Assembly: GCA_045613545.1 (NCBI GenBank)
Contig: JAZLBD010000016.1
Location: 1-64,000 of the forward strand
Source: Scatosoma sp045613545
GTDB taxonomy: Bacteria; Bacillota; Clostridia; Christensenellales; Borkfalkiaceae
Direction: 5' to 3'
Length of the DNA stretch: 64,000 bases
The notes under the pieces: model-generated
Seen by the model: the letters and a program-made list of their open reading frames with translations, nothing else
Database searches by the model: none
Told to the model about the DNA's origin: nothing
Translations under genes and position numbers: made by a program
Shown: piece after piece, positions 62,115-64,000 of the stretch
How the letters are laid out: every line of letters begins with the position of its first letter
Position numbering within the stretch: position 1 is the first letter of the stretch

Positions 62115-64000
62115 GTGGACTTAAAAGAAATACATCTAGTCGGTTTCAAGTCATTTGCCGACAAAACAACGATTCGATTTGAAGAGGGCGTCACCTGTAT
62201 CGTAGGGCCGAACGGATGCGGAAAAAGCAACGTTGCGGACGCCGTTCGTTGGGTACTCGGCGAGCAGTCGGCGAAGAACTTGCGCGGTGGGAATATGCAA
62301 GACGTCATTTTCGGCGGTACGGATATCCGTAAGCCTATGACCTATTGCGAAGTCACCCTCGTATTCGACAATAGTAAGCGCATTTTCGATATGGATTGCA
62401 CGGACGTTGCGATTAGCCGTCGGTTGTATCGGACGTCGGAAAGCAAATATCTCATCAACGAGCAACCCTGCCGTTTGAAAGATATCGTCGCCCTTTTCCA
62501 TACCATTGGGCTTGGGAAAGAGGGGTATTCGATTATCGGGCAAGGCAAGGTGCAACAAATTATGAACTCGCGCCCGGAAGATCGTCGTTTGATTTTCGAA
62601 GAGGCGACGGGGCTTATGGTGTACAAATCGAGAAAGCAAGAAATCGAAAGAAAAATTGCCGATTCCGAATCGAATATGTACATATACCGCCAGCGCATCG
62701 ACGAGGCGGAACGCCGTTTAGGGCCTTTGGAAAAACAAGCGAAAGAGGCGAGGGAATATCACGAATACACTCGCGCGCTCAAAGACCAAGAGGCGAACGC
62801 GTATATCTATCGCTACGAGAATGCGGAAGAGGAGAAATCCAAATATAAAACGAATATTTCTTCTCTTTCGGACAAGATTATTTCTATCAACACGAAGATG
62901 GAACTCGTCAACCGTAGCTACGAGGACAACCGCTTAAAAATTGCCTCGGCGGATAGCGAGCTTTTCGATTTGAACGATAAGCGCGTGGAACTTTCTGTCG
63001 GCAACGAACGAAAAGGCGGGGAACTTCGCCTTGCTAAAGAACGTATCGGGACGTATCGCTCGCAAATCGAGGGGGCTAACACCTTCTTGCAAGGGGCTAA
63101 ACTTCGGATTGGCGAAATCGACGACGCGCTTTCCGTGGGAGAAAAATTCCGTAAAAACGGCGAAGAGGAAAAGAGAAAACAAGAAAACGACGCGGACGTT
63201 CTTCGCTCGAATATCGCCTCGTTGTCGAGTAAAATAGAAGTCTTTGAAAAGTTATCGGACGAGAGTCGTGAAAACGAACTTTCCGATGCGGAAAACCTCT
63301 CTCAAATCAAGGAAAAACGCGGTACGCTTTCGGCGCGAAAAGAGGCTTTGGAGGAAAAGAGAAAGGAACTTTTGACCGCCAAGGATAAGAGTCAGGACAG
63401 AAAAGACAGAGCGAGCGCGGAACTGGAAGCGGTGCGCGCGGACAAGAAAAAGGTGGAAAAATTCACCTTGGTGGGTACGTCTGAAATCAACGAAAAAACG
63501 GACGAAATGCGCGAGATGCAACTCACCGTCAACAATTTCAACCAAGAACTTTTCAACGCGAACGGTCAACTTGCCTCTCTTCGAGACAAGCTGGAAGTGT
63601 ATATCAGTTTGAAAAACCGATTCGAGGGATATAACGATACGGTGCGGAGACTTCTCTCGCTCGCCAAAACGAATCCCGACCTCTCCCGTCGCATTCGAGG
63701 GACGGTGGCGGATATCGTACATACCGATCAAAAGTATGAAATCGCCGTGGAAACGGCGCTTGGTGGCGCTCTCCAAAACATCGTCACGGCAAACTCCGAC
63801 GACGCGGCGTATCTTATCGAATATTTGAAAAAGACGCGTGGCGGACGCGCGGTGTTCTTGCCCGTCACGTCGATGCGACCTCGCCCGAATACGCGGGAGA
63901 GCGAACGCGCGGTATCCGAACGTGGGGCAGTGGGGCTTGCGACGGAAATCGTTCGCTACGACGACGCTTACTATAACGTCGTGTCCTACCTTTTGGGCAA
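62115..64000 (+). CDS. smc: Chromosome segregation ATPase SMC (3' partial)
   Basis: 628 codons visible from GTG 62115 (CAGGAG upstream); it continues beyond the window. VDLKEIHLVGFKSFADKTTIRFEEGVTCIVGPNGCGKSNVADAVRWVLGEQSAKNLRGG holds Walker A; the Q-loop region is SIIGQGKVQQIMNSRPEDRRLIFEEATG. A long coiled coil (about 165-500) follows, and the hinge begins near residue 515 (LSRRIRGTVADIVHTDQKYEIAVETALGGALQNIVT). SMC with ScpAB compacts and segregates chromosomes. Typical rnc-smc order. Confidence 0.95.
   Translation, partial: MDLKEIHLVGFKSFADKTTIRFEEGVTCIVGPNGCGKSNVADAVRWVLGEQSAKNLRGGNMQDVIFGGTDIRKPMTYCEVTLVFDNSKRIFDMDCTDVAISRRLYRTSESKYLINEQPCRLKDIVALFHTIGLGKEGYSIIGQGKVQQIMNSRPEDRRLIFEEATGLMVYKSRKQEIERKIADSESNMYIYRQRIDEAERRLGPLEKQAKEAREYHEYTRALKDQEANAYIYRYENAEEEKSKYKTNISSLSDKIISINTKMELVNRSYEDNRLKIASADSELFDLNDKRVELSVGNERKGGELRLAKERIGTYRSQIEGANTFLQGAKLRIGEIDDALSVGEKFRKNGEEEKRKQENDADVLRSNIASLSSKIEVFEKLSDESRENELSDAENLSQIKEKRGTLSARKEALEEKRKELLTAKDKSQDRKDRASAELEAVRADKKKVEKFTLVGTSEINEKTDEMREMQLTVNNFNQELFNANGQLASLRDKLEVYISLKNRFEGYNDTVRRLLSLAKTNPDLSRRIRGTVADIVHTDQKYEIAVETALGGALQNIVTANSDDAAYLIEYLKKTRGGRAVFLPVTSMRPRPNTRESERAVSERGAVGLATEIVRYDDAYYNVVSYLLG

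Noticed and set aside
1..64000. CRISPR array, prophage or defence island
   Set aside because: No spaced direct repeats, Cas, integrase or phage structural proteins were recognised; the only tandem repeat is the 21 bp in-frame one in the radical SAM gene.

Overview
This 64 kb window looks like chromosome from a low-to-mid GC Bacillota, most likely a Clostridia-type member known from gut or metagenome material. Reasons: lipobox lipoproteins, spore maturation proteins SpmA and SpmB, a SpoIIQ-like M23 protein, YlxM-Ffh, RimM and KhpA next to bS16, ECF-type vitamin transporters, AAGGAGG-type ribosome binding sites, and near-consensus TTGACA/17/TATAAT promoters throughout. I cannot name the genus from sequence alone. 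Most genes point right; leftward exceptions are 4.0-4.7, 8.5-10.1, 18.8-19.1 (tRNAs), 30.5-31.2, 41.9-42.4, 45.5-46.6, 51.4-52.3 and 53.0-56.3 kb.

Layout. 0-3.2 kb: end of a surface polysaccharide locus (CapF, CapG, a nucleotidyltransferase-fold protein); its first ~1.2 kb has foreign-looking codon use. 3.3-7 kb: small membrane protein, AT-rich solo nucleotidyltransferase, sugar isomerase plus dehydrogenase pair. 7-8.1 kb: cobalamin riboswitch, DUF4430 lipoprotein, ECF S component. 8.1-8.5 kb: internally deleted IS3 copy sitting in the loop of a former terminator. 8.5-10.1 kb: leftward Wzz and BY-kinase polysaccharide co-polymerase pair. 10.4-18.7 kb: PHP protein, rplM-rpsI, RNA modification genes (prmA, rsmE, mtaB), hinT, envelope proteins, M1 peptidase. 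18.8-19.1 kb: leftward tRNA Val-Gly-Cys. 19.3-26.4 kb: two-component system, pyrH-frr-cdsA-dxr-rseP. 26.6-31.2 kb: lipoprotein, ylxM-ffh-rpsP-khpA-rimM, and a convergent TPP riboswitch-thiT unit. 31.4-36.6 kb: nucleotidase, secreted S1C protease, lipoprotein, mutY, LOG-like protein. 36.6-40.2 kb: rpmG-secE-nusG-rplK-rplA and rplJ-rplL with an L10-type attenuator. 40.3-51.4 kb: rsmA, PAP2, cysteine desulfurase, ferredoxin, trmN6-rsmI, spmAB, metG-tatD-radical SAM, cyclophilin lipoprotein. 51.4-56.3 kb: unknowns and leftward dnaA-mnmG. 56.4-64 kb: recF, VanW protein, asnS, plsX-rnc-smc (smc runs off the end).

Most of the window is core translation, envelope and DNA maintenance. No clear new defence or mobile system is present. 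The most interesting signals are in the non-coding DNA: promoters whose -35 box or spacer lies inside an inverted repeat or terminator hairpin (about 27.55, 31.4, 36.6, 39.03 and 40.95 kb), apparently leaderless promoters (rsmA, PAP2, spmA), a terminator whose 3' arm is the next gene's ribosome binding site (15.7 kb), the IS3 derivative inside a terminator loop, and the codon-use break inside capG. Several classical operons lack their usual members here: no rpoB after rplL, no uppS between frr and cdsA, no acpP between plsX and rnc, no trmD-rplS after rimM, no dnaN beside dnaA.
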